Source: Pseudomonas asiatica (lineage in GTDB: Bacteria > Pseudomonadota > Gammaproteobacteria > Pseudomonadales > Pseudomonadaceae). From it: a stretch of DNA of 64,000 bases. Below the pieces are notes generated by a model, which was not told the origin of the DNA, did not search any database, and worked only from the letters and a program-made list of their open reading frames with translations. Below are positions 29,151-38,911 of the stretch, in pieces. The translations under genes and the position numbers were made by a program. The DNA is taken from the NCBI RefSeq assembly GCF_009932335.1, contig NZ_BLJF01000001.1:1488001-1552000 (forward strand), given 5' to 3'. The number at the start of each line of letters is the position of its first letter. Position 1 is the stretch's first letter.

Positions 29151-29849
29151 TCAGGCCACATCCACCAGCACGATCTCGCTGTCCTCGATGGCGGTCACCC
29201 GCAGCACCTCCTCCTGCTCGATCGCCACGCCATCGCGCGCCTTGGCACGCAGCCCGTTGACCTCCACCAGCCCCTTGGCCGGCACCAGGTAACCCCGGCG
29301 AGCGGTATCGAAGCGGTACTCGGCAGTTTCACCGGCCCGCAGGGTGGCAGCCACCAGCCGCGCATCGGTGCGGATCTGCAGGCTGTCCTCATCGCCCGCA
29401 CGGCCGCTGGCCAGGGTCACGAAGCCTTCGCCACGCTCACCTTTGGGGAACGGCCGGGTACCCCATTGCGGTGCTTCGCCGGTGCGCTCCGGCACGATCC
29501 AGATCTGGAAAATACGCGTGTCGACGTCTTCCAGGTTGTACTCGCTATGCACGATGCCGGTACCGGCGCTCATCACCTGTACGTCACCGGCTTCGGTACG
29601 GCCTTTGTTACCCAGGCTGTCCTGATGGCTGATCGCGCCTTCACGCACATAGGTGATGATTTCCATGTCGCGGTGCGGGTGCGGCGGGAAGCCGCTGCCG
29701 GCAGCGATCAGGTCGTCGTTCCACACCCGCAGGTTGCCCCAGTGCATGCGCGCCGGGTCGTAGTACTCGGCAAACGAGAAATGGTGGTGGGCGTCGAGCC
29801 AGCCGTGGTTGGCGTGGCCGAGGCTTTCGAACGGTCGCAGTTGCAGCAT
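29151..29849 (-). CDS. Pirin-family bicupin protein
   Basis: A 232-residue two-domain cupin. The metal-site residues of the N-terminal cupin are visible: HPHRDMEIITYV supplies two histidines, and GTGIVHSEYN supplies the third histidine and the glutamate. The family includes YhhW, a quercetin 2,3-dioxygenase, and redox-responsive pirins; in bacteria most have no defined substrate. Length is normal for the YhhW-type group. A good site (AAGGAG) precedes the ATG at 29849. It faces the helicase gene across 220 bp of AT-rich sequence. Confidence 0.85.
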   Translation of the reverse strand: MLQLRPFESLGHANHGWLDAHHHFSFAEYYDPARMHWGNLRVWNDDLIAAGSGFPPHPHRDMEIITYVREGAISHQDSLGNKGRTEAGDVQVMSAGTGIVHSEYNLEDVDTRIFQIWIVPERTGEAPQWGTRPFPKGERGEGFVTLASGRAGDEDSLQIRTDARLVAATLRAGETAEYRFDTARRGYLVPAKGLVEVNGLRAKARDGVAIEQEEVLRVTAIEDSEIVLVDVA

Positions 29850-30069
29850 GGTCGTGCTCCTTGAATCAGTGGAATGAGGCCATGATGCGTCAAAGAAGCA
29901 TCGAAAATAAGCGTAAATATCGGCTTAAAACAATCAGTAAAATTGATTTAATGCGATCGAGTGTTTTATTCGCTTCATCGCCTAATCCACTGATCTGCAA
30001 GCATTCGCTGGCGATTTTTTGTCGATGCGGCGAACATGCCCGCTGATTTTGTTTTTCAACGGAGTGACC

Positions 30070-32541
30070 GTGGCCCACGAGCAACCCCAGGCCCCCGCCG
30101 ACCTTACCCCTCCTGCACAACTGCCTTGGTTTCGCCGCCTGGCGGCCCGCCTGCTGGGGCGTGGCCTGACCCGCCTGCAGGCCCAGCACCGCGACTCCTG
30201 GTTCCTCGGCCACGCCAGCGGCCAGCGCAGTGGCCATGCCGATGGCGTGCGTGAAGGGTTCGAACGCGGGCGGGTGGAAGGTTACGAGGCCGGGCGCCAG
30301 GTGCTGGTGATCCGCGACACCCGGCCAGACACCGCCGCCGTACCGGGCCGGGATGACAACCTGTTCGATGACTGGCGCCTGCCGCTGACTGCCGAGCTGA
30401 AAAAGCGTTTCAAGGCCGATGTCGCCCAGCGTCTGCCCGCCGAGGCGCAACCCAGTGCCGCGCAATGGAAGCTGATTTTCAGTGACACACCGTCCACCTG
30501 CGTGGTGGCAGGGGCCGGGGCGGGCAAGTCCACCTCGCTGGTGCTGCGCATCCTGCTGTTGCGCCACTACCTGGGCTACGAGCTCGATGCGATGACCGTG
30601 GTCACCTTCACCCGTGAGTCGCGCAAGGACTTCATCAAGCGCCTGCTGCAGGTTTTCGCCCTGTGGCAGATCAACCTGCAACCGCCACAGGCCCGCGAGC
30701 TTGTGCGCACGTTCCATTCGCGCATCCTGCCGCTGGTGCGCAGCCTGCCGGGCTTTGGCCAGGTGCGCGCGTTCGAAACGCTGGGCAACGAGATGCCGGC
30801 CGGGCGTGAAGCCGAGGCCGAGAGCAACCCGTTCGACCTGCGCCTGAACGATGCCCAGCGCCAGCAGCTGAACCAGTGCTACAGCACGCTGCTGGGCGAG
30901 AGCCAGCGCTTTGCCGAGCTGGTCGGCCTGTTGCGCAGCGAAGCCCTGCAGCTGAAGCCGCTGGACCCGAACAACCCCGATGTGCAGAAGCGCGCCCAGG
31001 TAACCCAGCTGGCCGCCCAGCGCGACGAAGAACTGTGCGATGTGATCGAAGACCTGTGGTTCGCCGCCGGCGCCTGGCCGATCAAGGGCATCGAACCCTG
31101 CCGCGAGACCATCGAGATCCGTGGCAGCCGCTTCCATGTGCATGGTCGTCTGGCCGGCCAGGGGCCTTTGCTCGTGCTGGGCTTCGACCCTGCGGAAAGC
31201 GCGCAGTACCAGCGCCCCGGCGCCAAGCTGGCGGTGCGTGCCGAGTGGGCGGTCAAGCGCACCCTGTTGCAGGCCTTCTGCGACCAGCCGCTGATCTGGC
31301 TCGACAACTACGCCATGGCCCGGCGCCTGGCAGCCTCGCTGGCCGGTGATGCCGTGGCCGGCCCCGGCTTCGAATACAAGGTCAAGGGCGAACTGGCCCC
31401 GGCGCCACTGCTCGATGCCTTTGTCGGCGCGGCGAATTTCATCGAGAACCTCGGCCTGGAAGTGAACACTGCCGTGGCGGCGATGAGCTTCCCCTCCGGC
31501 GACAGCGATGCGCTGTTTTTCGAGGCCCTGGCCCTGTACTGGAAGGCCCTGGAGGCCCACCTGCTGGACCAGTCGCCGCCGGTGATGAGCTACAACCGCA
31601 TGTTCGCCTTGTTCGGCGAGAACAACCCGGAAAACCTGCAACTGCTGCCCGACCCGTTGCTGCGGCCGCTGGCGCACCTGATGATCGACGAGTTCCAGGA
31701 TGTGTCGCCGCAGATCGTCAGCTGGTTGCGGGCCAGCCTCGCCGAGATCCGTCGTCGCGGCCCGGCGATGCACATCGGGCGCCATGCGCAGCATTCGTCG
31801 CTGCTGTGTGTGGGCGACGACTGGCAGTCGATCTACGGCTGGCGTGGCAGTTCGCCCAAGTACTTCATGGAGTTCACCAAGGCCTTCCCGTCGCCGGCCA
31901 ACACCCGGGTGATGCTGGTCGACAACTACCGTTGCCAGCAGCAGGTGATCGACGCGGCCGAGCACCTGGTCAAGGGCACCCCGGCGATAGCCGGCAAGAA
32001 AGCCCGGGCCAGTGGGCCGGCGGCCGAGTTGCCAGGCTCGCCGGTCAAGGTATTCGACCGTGACGAGGCAGCCCTGGGTGAAACGCTGATCGAGCACTAC
32101 CAGCGTGGCGAGACGGTGATGATGCTTTACCGCAAGGGCAGCGACAGGGCGCTGATGAACGAGCACCTGCAGGGCGTGCTGCACGCCGAAGCGGCGTTGC
32201 CGGCCGAGCAGCGCCGTCTGCGGCAGTTGACCTACCACAGTGCCAAAGGCTTGCAGGCCGATGCAGTGTTCATGCTGGGCGACTGTCAGTACCTGACCAG
32301 CTCGCCCTACAAGAACCAGGTGTATCGCCAGGCCGGGTTGGGCAAGGCCGGTGATGCCCAGCCGTTCGATACCGCACAGAAGGAAGAGGTGCAGCGCCTG
32401 GCCTATGTGGCGGTAACCCGCGCGGTCAGGCACTGCTATTGGCATGTGGAGGCGGCCAACGCAGAGGCGGCGGCAGCGCCGCGTGCGTCGAGCCAGGTGG
32501 ATGGACGGCAGGCCTTCTTCGAAGACCTGCGAGGTCATTGA
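30070..32541 (+). CDS. UvrD/Rep-like superfamily 1 DNA helicase (HelD-related)
   Basis: An 823-residue SF1A helicase. Motifs run in order: Walker A GAGAGKST with K153, Ia VVTFTRESRKDF, Walker B LMIDEFQDVSPQI, III VGDDWQSIYGWRGS, IV VDNYRCQQQVIDAA, V TYHSAKGLQADAVF and VI AYVAVTRAVRHCYW. It should move 3'-5' on single-stranded DNA using ATP. A 150-residue N-terminal extension (with the Gly/Arg-rich GHASGQRSGHADGVREGF) precedes the motor domain, a layout recalling helicase IV. The GTG start at 30070 is chosen because GGAG lies six bases before it; an upstream ATG (30019) would add 17 residues without support. No nuclease domain is seen and no recombination partner is adjacent. Confidence 0.85.
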   Translation: MAHEQPQAPADLTPPAQLPWFRRLAARLLGRGLTRLQAQHRDSWFLGHASGQRSGHADGVREGFERGRVEGYEAGRQVLVIRDTRPDTAAVPGRDDNLFDDWRLPLTAELKKRFKADVAQRLPAEAQPSAAQWKLIFSDTPSTCVVAGAGAGKSTSLVLRILLLRHYLGYELDAMTVVTFTRESRKDFIKRLLQVFALWQINLQPPQARELVRTFHSRILPLVRSLPGFGQVRAFETLGNEMPAGREAEAESNPFDLRLNDAQRQQLNQCYSTLLGESQRFAELVGLLRSEALQLKPLDPNNPDVQKRAQVTQLAAQRDEELCDVIEDLWFAAGAWPIKGIEPCRETIEIRGSRFHVHGRLAGQGPLLVLGFDPAESAQYQRPGAKLAVRAEWAVKRTLLQAFCDQPLIWLDNYAMARRLAASLAGDAVAGPGFEYKVKGELAPAPLLDAFVGAANFIENLGLEVNTAVAAMSFPSGDSDALFFEALALYWKALEAHLLDQSPPVMSYNRMFALFGENNPENLQLLPDPLLRPLAHLMIDEFQDVSPQIVSWLRASLAEIRRRGPAMHIGRHAQHSSLLCVGDDWQSIYGWRGSSPKYFMEFTKAFPSPANTRVMLVDNYRCQQQVIDAAEHLVKGTPAIAGKKARASGPAAELPGSPVKVFDRDEAALGETLIEHYQRGETVMMLYRKGSDRALMNEHLQGVLHAEAALPAEQRRLRQLTYHSAKGLQADAVFMLGDCQYLTSSPYKNQVYRQAGLGKAGDAQPFDTAQKEEVQRLAYVAVTRAVRHCYWHVEAANAEAAAAPRASSQVDGRQAFFEDLRGH

Positions 32542-32548
32542 TCAGCCT

Positions 32549-35500
32549 TCAGGCATCGAGGACGTCCGCTTGCCGGGTAAGGCTCAGCAGTAGCCCGGCT
32601 TCCACCTCCTGCTGTGCCTCGGTCAAGGCTTTCGTAGCCCTGACATAGGCTTGCTCATTGAGAGGAACCCGACGTAGCGTGCCGTTTTCGTCCAGTGCAG
32701 GGTCAGGCATTTCCGGGGCCAATGCACGTAATATCGCGTCGTCCAGGTGCGTGACCGGCTCCTGAGTTTCATCCAGGCAATAGAACAGGTAATCGAGGCC
32801 CGGGCGCCAGAAGTCGGTAATGGCTTCGAACTGGTTGGCATATTGGCGCTTGAGGTAGTCAGCCCAGACCGGCTGTTTGCTCGTCCACTGCTGTCGGGTG
32901 GTGGAATCGGCATCGAGTTCGAGCACAGCAGCGCGGACGTTGTCGACGATTTGCTGGTTTATGTTGGCGAAATGGCGATAAATCATGCCGCTGCTAGGTT
33001 CGGGGAAATCGAGCTCTTCGGCCAAGGACTGGCGCAGTGCCAGGCGAACTTCGATATCGTCGACCCGTTCTCTGGCCAGGACCGCATCAGGGATTGCCGC
33101 AGGGACATCCAGCACGTCAAGGTCCGGTAACTGACCGGCATCTCCACCTAGCGCCGCCCTGCGCACGATGCGATGCGTGCTGATGCGGTCCGCCAGTTCG
33201 TTGACTTTTTCGCGACGATACAGCTTGCGGTAAAGGTCGAGCAGCGGCTTGGCCGTGTCCCGTGCCCGCCCTGAGGCCTGGCTGGCCAGCAACTCCACTT
33301 CCAGGGCGCTGAATGCATCTGCGCCGGCATCGCCGCAAGTGGGTGGGAAGGTATGCGCCACCTCGTTCAACCGCTCGCGCAGCGCTGTATCCTCGTGGGC
33401 CTGCTTCAACAGTGCCCACACTCGGGCACGCAGGCCATCCGGATCCCTTCGCGCTACCAACGAGTAGGTCAGGGGCTCCAACACCGCTTGCAGGTCGCCA
33501 TTGTCGTTCTGGTCGAACAGGTCGGACCACAGCTGCTTTTGAGGGTCTGTCGCGACATTGCGCCAGAACCCTTGCCACTCCTGTCTTTCGGGCGTGTGCT
33601 CGAAGATACTGACGCCGCTGGCTCCCAGGCGCCTGGCCGACTCGGTCTCCAGATCGTTGTAGTTGAAGAGCCAGCGGCGCTCGGGCAAGCGGGCGGCGAC
33701 GTCCCGCGCATAGGGGCTGCGCAGGATACCTTCGATGTCTGGAACATGGTGAATGCGGTTGGATGAGAGGTCCAGGTAGCGCAACTGGTACTGTGGCTGA
33801 TTCATCAACGTGGTCAGGCCAGTAGGAAATGCCTGCAACTGAGCATTGGACAGGTTCAGGCGCTGCAGCCGCGCCATGTAGCGTACATCAGGCGCGTGCT
33901 GCAGCGGGTTGAAGTCCAGGTCCAGTTGCTGCGGATGGATCATGTCCTGAAAGCGCGTGGAGAGGTTTTCATCGAGCGTGATGCGATTGTGCCCCAGCCT
34001 CAGGACATCCAATGGCCGGCCGCAGAGGAAAGTCAATGTCGCTTCATCCAGTGTCAGCTGGTTGCGGCGCAAATTCAGTTGGCGCAGGTCTGGCATCGCC
34101 GCCAGCACACGTTGTGCGGTGGGTGAGAGGGTAGTAAGGGTGTTGTTGGTCAGATCCAGCGTGCGCAGCCTGGGCACCGATTCAAGTGCCTCGAACAGTG
34201 CTTGCGCGTCAATTGTACGGTTGTTGGTCACTTCCAGCACTTGCAGGTTGGGGAAGCGTGACAGGAACGCCCTGTCCAGTCGTTGCAGTTGCAGCTCGTC
34301 CAGCTTGAGTTCACGGATGTGGGGCAGGCTGGCTGTGATCGCTGGCAACTCGCCTAACTGCATTCGCTCCAGCACGAGTGTGCCCAGGTTGCCGGGACCC
34401 TCCCGTCGCCAGGCGGCTTTGAGGCGGTCGGCGCATTGTTGTCGCTCGAAGCGCTGGCTGATGTTGCGTGCGGTCAGGTACCACGTTTCCAGATAGCGTT
34501 TCAGATCTTGCCACTCTGCCTGCAGTTGCCGCACTGCCGTGCCCAGGTCACCGGTCTGGCTCAGTTCGGCTCTCAAGGCGCTGATCTCGTTGCTGTTCAG
34601 TGAGGGGAAAAGTGACTTGAGCCGGCGTGTCGCGGCGCTTTCGCCGAAAGGGCCTGCTCCTCGGCCACTGAGCGGGTAACCGATTCGCCCATGTGCCAGG
34701 CGCATGGGTGAGCGAAAACCAGGCCTGATTGGCTGCTGGCCGAGCAGCACCGCGCAGCCCGAGCGGTCGGCGAGGGCGCTGGCGAACAGCTCGGCTTCAC
34801 TCGCCTGCGGCTGTTCGGCTACCAATGCATCACGCAGCAGTTGGCTGTCGGCATTGGCCAGGTCTGCTCGGTACAGGCCGGTCAAGGCACGATCGAGGCG
34901 GGCACGAGCTTGCAGGTAGCGGGCTTCTTCAGCCACGCGCAAGGGCACGCGCCCGTTCTTCAGGCGTTCGCGTTCGGTGCTGTCGGCATGCGCGACGAGT
35001 TCTTCCAGGGCATTGTCAGGCAAACCGGGGAACTGGCGGCCCAAGGTCTGCGCTTCGTCGCCAAGCGGTGCGCGATGGCTTTCCAGCATGCTCGCGAAGA
35101 CTTCGCGACGACGTGCTGACAGGCGGTTGGCCAATAGCTCGTTAAGGGCGCCCGGGCGCTGCTCTACTGGCGTATCGGGTAGTAGCTGCTCTATGACATC
35201 TTCATCCATCCCCGCCAGGACAATCTTGCTCAGTTCGCCATCGTCAAGCTCTTCGCGGCCGATCTCGATCTGCAGCGTGTCGGCTTTTGGCTCCGCACCG
35301 AAGTAGACTGCGTCCCCCCACTTTTCGGCACCGGTGAAGACCTTCAGCCTGTAGTTCGCGGGCCAGCCAGGCAGCTGTACCAGTTCCGGCAGCGCGAAGT
35401 TCATATGTGCAGCCAAAGGCTGGCCATGACGTACTCGGGTGATGATGCCCTCCACGTCGTCAGCCAGTCGCAGGCGCAGCAAGGTATCGGCCAGCAGAGC

Positions 35501-37420
35501 CGGCGGCTGCGAGCCGGTGACCTGGCTGCGACGCAAGGTGTCTGCGTCGACTTCGGTAATGCGCAATGCGGCAAGTTGCTCCGATGCATCCAGCCCCTGG
35601 CCGAACCGGCCCAGCCCCTCGAGCAACTGCGCATCGTCCCATTCGAGCGGGTTGTCGTGGGCCAACTGCCAGCGCTGGTCGCCGAGGTAGCGCAAGGCCG
35701 GAGTGTAGGCATCGGGGGCGTCCGGGTGGCGCACATGCCACTGTCCGTCGGTTTCGAACACCTCATACAGTTTGCCTTGAAGCCAAACGTGGGTTTTGCC
35801 TCCGATGATGTAGAGCCCTTGGGCATTTTTCTGCACACCCACCGGCAACGAGCTCGAAGTGCTGTAAGGGCCCATGTCTGGGTGCCAAAGCCGTTCGCGG
35901 CCACCTTTCCAGACGCTTTCCAGCGCATCGACGAACCCTGATGCCTTGACCGCGCTGCTGCCGATGGCAAAACCGGCGATCACGGCGGCATTGATGGCCA
36001 GTGACTCGAGTTGTTGCAGCGCTTCCTGGGTATCGCCTTCTTCCCAGGCTTCGAACCCGGTGAATACCGAATCCATGAGGTCGTAGGCAAATACTCCAAG
36101 CATCGCGGCATCCAGCCCAGGCACGAAGAAGGCGGCCACGTTCAGTACGTTCATGCCTGCGTCCAGCCAGTGCTGCAGCCGTTCCTTGCGTGCCTTGGCG
36201 TCGGCATCTGCGGTCGGTACTGCGATCGTTCTGGCATTCGCCTTGATGCGGCGCTTGTGGTCCCTGTAAAGCACTTGCCAGATGGGAAAGGCCAGGCGGG
36301 TTCGCTTGAAGTGCAGCTCAGGCTTGTCCTTGGGTTTGCGCGTGGAGGTGCCATGCTCGAACAGGGCATTTTCGAGCTTGCGGCTGAGCTCGATCTGGTT
36401 GTCCTGGTCAGCGAAGCTGATCAAGTGCTGGCGAAACGTGGTTTGCAGCAGGCGTTGACGCATGAGCGAGCCGGCCTTTTGCAAGGAAGCAAACTCCCTC
36501 ACCGGGTGTTCGGAATCGTGGGGAATGTAGAGCATGCAGGGGTTGGTCTGGTCGGCTTCATCAGGGCCTATCAGCAGTACGCCATGAAGCGGGATGCCGA
36601 ACAGGCTGAAGCGCCAGCAGCGAAGCTTGTGTTCGCCGTAACGCGGCGTGCTTTCGTTGTCGCATAGCTGTACCAGAGCATTGTGGCCTTTGAGCGTCAA
36701 CAGGCCCTTGAGGTAGGCGATCATTGCCTCGGTTTTCAGTGCCTGCTGGCTTGCATCGATCCACTGCTGTTCGATCGCGGCCTTTCTGGAGCCTTCATAA
36801 ATGCCCTGCAGGTGGTCTTGATACTGCTGGCCGAGGTCCAGGCTTCGGCAAAGGTTCACGAACGCTTCGGGCTCGAGCCCTGGAAGTGAGGCGTCGTCGT
36901 CCGGGCCAAGGGTCAGGGTGTCGAACGGGCCCACTTCGTCGGGCCCTTCGAAATTGTGCAGTGCGGCCTCCAGCAGCGAGCGCTTCTGTGGCGGCCCTTC
37001 GGGGCGCTTGATGTACGTATCGTCACCGCCGAGTGAGAAATCGAGGCCGGGGACATTCACCAGCGTGGTGTACACCTTGAACGGCTGGTGCAGGTACTGG
37101 GCCTTGTCCGCTTTGACATCCGGGCCCAACCGGCTCTCGAGCAAAGGCTTGCAGAATTCGCTGATCTGCCTGAAGTCTTCGAGCAAGGCCCGCAGAGCTT
37201 TGAACTCGGCATCGCGGGCGCTGATCAGCTGCCGTAAACGCGCCTTGTCTTCATCGCTGGCTGCGGTGTACCAGGCGTAAGGCGAACCGTTTTCGTCGAG
37301 GTAGTCCTTGCGGATGCTCTGTACGACGCGGCGGGTATGGTCAGGGTGCATCGTTCGGCACCAGTCAGGCAGGTTACGGACAATCTGGGCCTGATGGAAA
37401 GGCATGGGTGTGCTGGTCAT
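32549..37420 (-). CDS. Giant LRR/NEL E3 ubiquitin-ligase-like effector with N-terminal toxin-like domain
   Basis: About 1,623 residues. The N-terminal half (about 40-620) resembles the DUF6543/dermonecrotic-toxin-type region of Pseudomonas effectors and contains hydrophobic stretches (AAFFVPGLDAAMLGVFAYDL, AAVIAGFAIGSSA) near residues 420-490. Leucine-rich repeats occupy about 1030-1230 (LRTLDLTNNTL, LRQLNLRRNQL, LRYLDLSSNRI). The C-terminal part matches the novel E3 ligase (NEL) domain of IpaH/SspH: PTCGDAGADAFSALEVELL carries the candidate catalytic cysteine C1362, followed by the helical NEL body. Such enzymes ubiquitinate host proteins after injection. No secretion genes or chaperone are nearby, so its export route is unknown. 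ATG 37420 has GGAGA upstream; the frame extends 75 codons further without support. The gene ends seven bases from the convergent helicase. Confidence 0.82.
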   Translation of the reverse strand: MTSTPMPFHQAQIVRNLPDWCRTMHPDHTRRVVQSIRKDYLDENGSPYAWYTAASDEDKARLRQLISARDAEFKALRALLEDFRQISEFCKPLLESRLGPDVKADKAQYLHQPFKVYTTLVNVPGLDFSLGGDDTYIKRPEGPPQKRSLLEAALHNFEGPDEVGPFDTLTLGPDDDASLPGLEPEAFVNLCRSLDLGQQYQDHLQGIYEGSRKAAIEQQWIDASQQALKTEAMIAYLKGLLTLKGHNALVQLCDNESTPRYGEHKLRCWRFSLFGIPLHGVLLIGPDEADQTNPCMLYIPHDSEHPVREFASLQKAGSLMRQRLLQTTFRQHLISFADQDNQIELSRKLENALFEHGTSTRKPKDKPELHFKRTRLAFPIWQVLYRDHKRRIKANARTIAVPTADADAKARKERLQHWLDAGMNVLNVAAFFVPGLDAAMLGVFAYDLMDSVFTGFEAWEEGDTQEALQQLESLAINAAVIAGFAIGSSAVKASGFVDALESVWKGGRERLWHPDMGPYSTSSSLPVGVQKNAQGLYIIGGKTHVWLQGKLYEVFETDGQWHVRHPDAPDAYTPALRYLGDQRWQLAHDNPLEWDDAQLLEGLGRFGQGLDASEQLAALRITEVDADTLRRSQVTGSQPPALLADTLLRLRLADDVEGIITRVRHGQPLAAHMNFALPELVQLPGWPANYRLKVFTGAEKWGDAVYFGAEPKADTLQIEIGREELDDGELSKIVLAGMDEDVIEQLLPDTPVEQRPGALNELLANRLSARRREVFASMLESHRAPLGDEAQTLGRQFPGLPDNALEELVAHADSTERERLKNGRVPLRVAEEARYLQARARLDRALTGLYRADLANADSQLLRDALVAEQPQASEAELFASALADRSGCAVLLGQQPIRPGFRSPMRLAHGRIGYPLSGRGAGPFGESAATRRLKSLFPSLNSNEISALRAELSQTGDLGTAVRQLQAEWQDLKRYLETWYLTARNISQRFERQQCADRLKAAWRREGPGNLGTLVLERMQLGELPAITASLPHIRELKLDELQLQRLDRAFLSRFPNLQVLEVTNNRTIDAQALFEALESVPRLRTLDLTNNTLTTLSPTAQRVLAAMPDLRQLNLRRNQLTLDEATLTFLCGRPLDVLRLGHNRITLDENLSTRFQDMIHPQQLDLDFNPLQHAPDVRYMARLQRLNLSNAQLQAFPTGLTTLMNQPQYQLRYLDLSSNRIHHVPDIEGILRSPYARDVAARLPERRWLFNYNDLETESARRLGASGVSIFEHTPERQEWQGFWRNVATDPQKQLWSDLFDQNDNGDLQAVLEPLTYSLVARRDPDGLRARVWALLKQAHEDTALRERLNEVAHTFPPTCGDAGADAFSALEVELLASQASGRARDTAKPLLDLYRKLYRREKVNELADRISTHRIVRRAALGGDAGQLPDLDVLDVPAAIPDAVLARERVDDIEVRLALRQSLAEELDFPEPSSGMIYRHFANINQQIVDNVRAAVLELDADSTTRQQWTSKQPVWADYLKRQYANQFEAITDFWRPGLDYLFYCLDETQEPVTHLDDAILRALAPEMPDPALDENGTLRRVPLNEQAYVRATKALTEAQQEVEAGLLLSLTRQADVLDA

Positions 37421-37674
37421 GCTGAAGTCTCCGTGGTCGATGGAGGGGCCAGTCGACAGGTTTCGCCTCGGCATGCGGTGGTATTTAGTTGAATGCACAG
37501 GTCGGTCCTGTGCACGAGAGCGTCGGTAGGGGAGCAGCGCGGGCAGGGTTGTTGGGAGATGGTGAAGCAAGGCATGGGGTAGGCATGTCGTGTGGATGAC
37601 GCCGGCACGTGGGGTATGGGCCGGCGTCATGTGATGCCTGGCCATGGGCCGGCGTTCTATCAGGGAGAACTACG

Positions 37675-38601
37675 ATGCATTCGCTGTGCAGTCCCAAGGA
37701 TCACCTGCTGGACCTCGACGGTATTGAAATAGCGGTACGCACCTGGGGGGCGGAGGACGGCATCCCGGTGCTGGCTCTGCACGGCTGGCTGGACAACGCC
37801 GCCTCGTTCGAACGCCTGGCACCGATGCTCGACGGCTGCTTCGTGGTCGCCCCCGACCTGGTTGGCCACGGCCGCTCGGACCATCGCCGCCACGACAGTG
37901 GCTACTACCTGTGGGAACATGCCGAGGACATGCTGGCAGTGACCGACAGCCTGGGCCTGTCGCAATTCCATGTGCTGGCCCATGGCATGGGCACCGGGGT
38001 GGCGTCGCTGCTGGCGGCCATGACCAGCGGTATTGCCAGCATGACCTTCCTCGACGGCATGGGCGCACCGTTCACGGTGGCCGAGGATGACCGCGTGCAG
38101 CACCTGGCCCGGGCCTACCGGCTCAAGCGCATGGTGCAGCGCAGCCAGTTGCAGGGTTTTTCCGAGCCGGACGTCGACCGTTTCGAGGACCTGGACACGG
38201 CGTTGGAACAACGCCGCGAGCGCCTGGACACCGAGCTGTCGGAAGAGGCGGCACGGCTGCTGGCGCTGCGTGACCTGCTGCAACTGGGCGAGGGCTATTG
38301 CTGGCGCCACGACCCACGCCTGGTGCTGCCCGAACCCATGCCGCTGACCGAGCGCGAAGCCTGCGACCTGCTCAGCCAGATCCGTTGCCCGTTGTACCTG
38401 CTGTTCGGGCGCCAGGGGGCATTCACCGGCGAAGCCTTTACCCGGCGCCAGGCGGCCTTGCCCAGCCAGGCGAAGATCTCCTGGCATCCGGGCGGGCACC
38501 ACTTCCACCTGGATGCGCCGGACCGGGCGCTGGTCGATCAACTGCTGCGCATCCTCACCCGCCATGAAGGGGGCGTTCTGCAACGGTTGGTAAACGAATA
38601 A
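37675..38601 (+). CDS. Alpha/beta-hydrolase-fold protein lacking the nucleophile serine
   Basis: A 308-residue alpha/beta-hydrolase protein resembling the SERHL/MhpC group. The oxyanion segment LHGWLDNAASF and the strand VVAPDLVGHGRSD are typical. At the nucleophile elbow the expected GHSxG is replaced by AHGMGTG, with glycine at residue 104 instead of serine. The usual acid position follows LFGRQGAF, where no aspartate is seen, while a C-terminal histidine cluster (GGHHFHLD) remains. It may therefore be inactive as an ester hydrolase or use another chemistry. CAGGGAG precedes the ATG at 37675. It is divergent from the NEL gene (254 bp apart); no operon partner is evident. Confidence 0.8.
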   Translation: MHSLCSPKDHLLDLDGIEIAVRTWGAEDGIPVLALHGWLDNAASFERLAPMLDGCFVVAPDLVGHGRSDHRRHDSGYYLWEHAEDMLAVTDSLGLSQFHVLAHGMGTGVASLLAAMTSGIASMTFLDGMGAPFTVAEDDRVQHLARAYRLKRMVQRSQLQGFSEPDVDRFEDLDTALEQRRERLDTELSEEAARLLALRDLLQLGEGYCWRHDPRLVLPEPMPLTEREACDLLSQIRCPLYLLFGRQGAFTGEAFTRRQAALPSQAKISWHPGGHHFHLDAPDRALVDQLLRILTRHEGGVLQRLVNE

Positions 38602-38911
38602 CTGCATATGGTCATGCCATGCGCACGTGGGCTATGGTGGTGAATCTCATCGGGCTTGCGTGATCCCTTGTGGGAGGTTGTCCAGCTCTTTGGGCTGCGC
38701 TGTCGCGCAGATAACAGATATCGCTCGCTTGGTGCGTCCTTTGTAGGAGCAGCCTTGTGCTGCGAAGAGGCCGGTAAAGTCAACAGACAAGCATTGTCAG
38801 TACCGACCTCTTCGCAGCACAAGGCTGCTCCTACAGGCCCCTGGCAAACCAATGAGCCAAAGCGGGCACGCCCGCTCCCACAGGAATCCAGCGGCCACAA
38901 GGAGCCTTGGC
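38602..38911. other. Intergenic region with REP elements
   Basis: This 310-bp gap holds a facing REP pair (38742-38835) and a shorter REP-like hairpin (GCGGGCACGCCCGC at about 38861). No protein-coding potential beyond REP-derived frames was seen. Confidence 0.7.
38742..38835. repeat. REP pair (inverted), GTAGGAGCAGCCTTGTGCTGCGAAGAGG type
   Basis: Two facing copies of the GCAGCCTTGTGCTGC REP subtype with an extended arm (GAAGAGGCCGG / CCGACCTCTTC), about 35 bp apart. Confidence 0.9.

Noticed and set aside
29884..29902. GATGC-N9-GCATC inverted repeat upstream of the pirin gene as a LysR site
   Set aside because: Short arms expected by chance, and neither flanking gene is a LysR-type regulator.
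30070..37420. Helicase plus NEL protein as a defence island or toxin-antitoxin pair
   Set aside because: The genes are convergent and end seven bases apart, the helicase has no nuclease or other defence domain, and no further defence genes are present.
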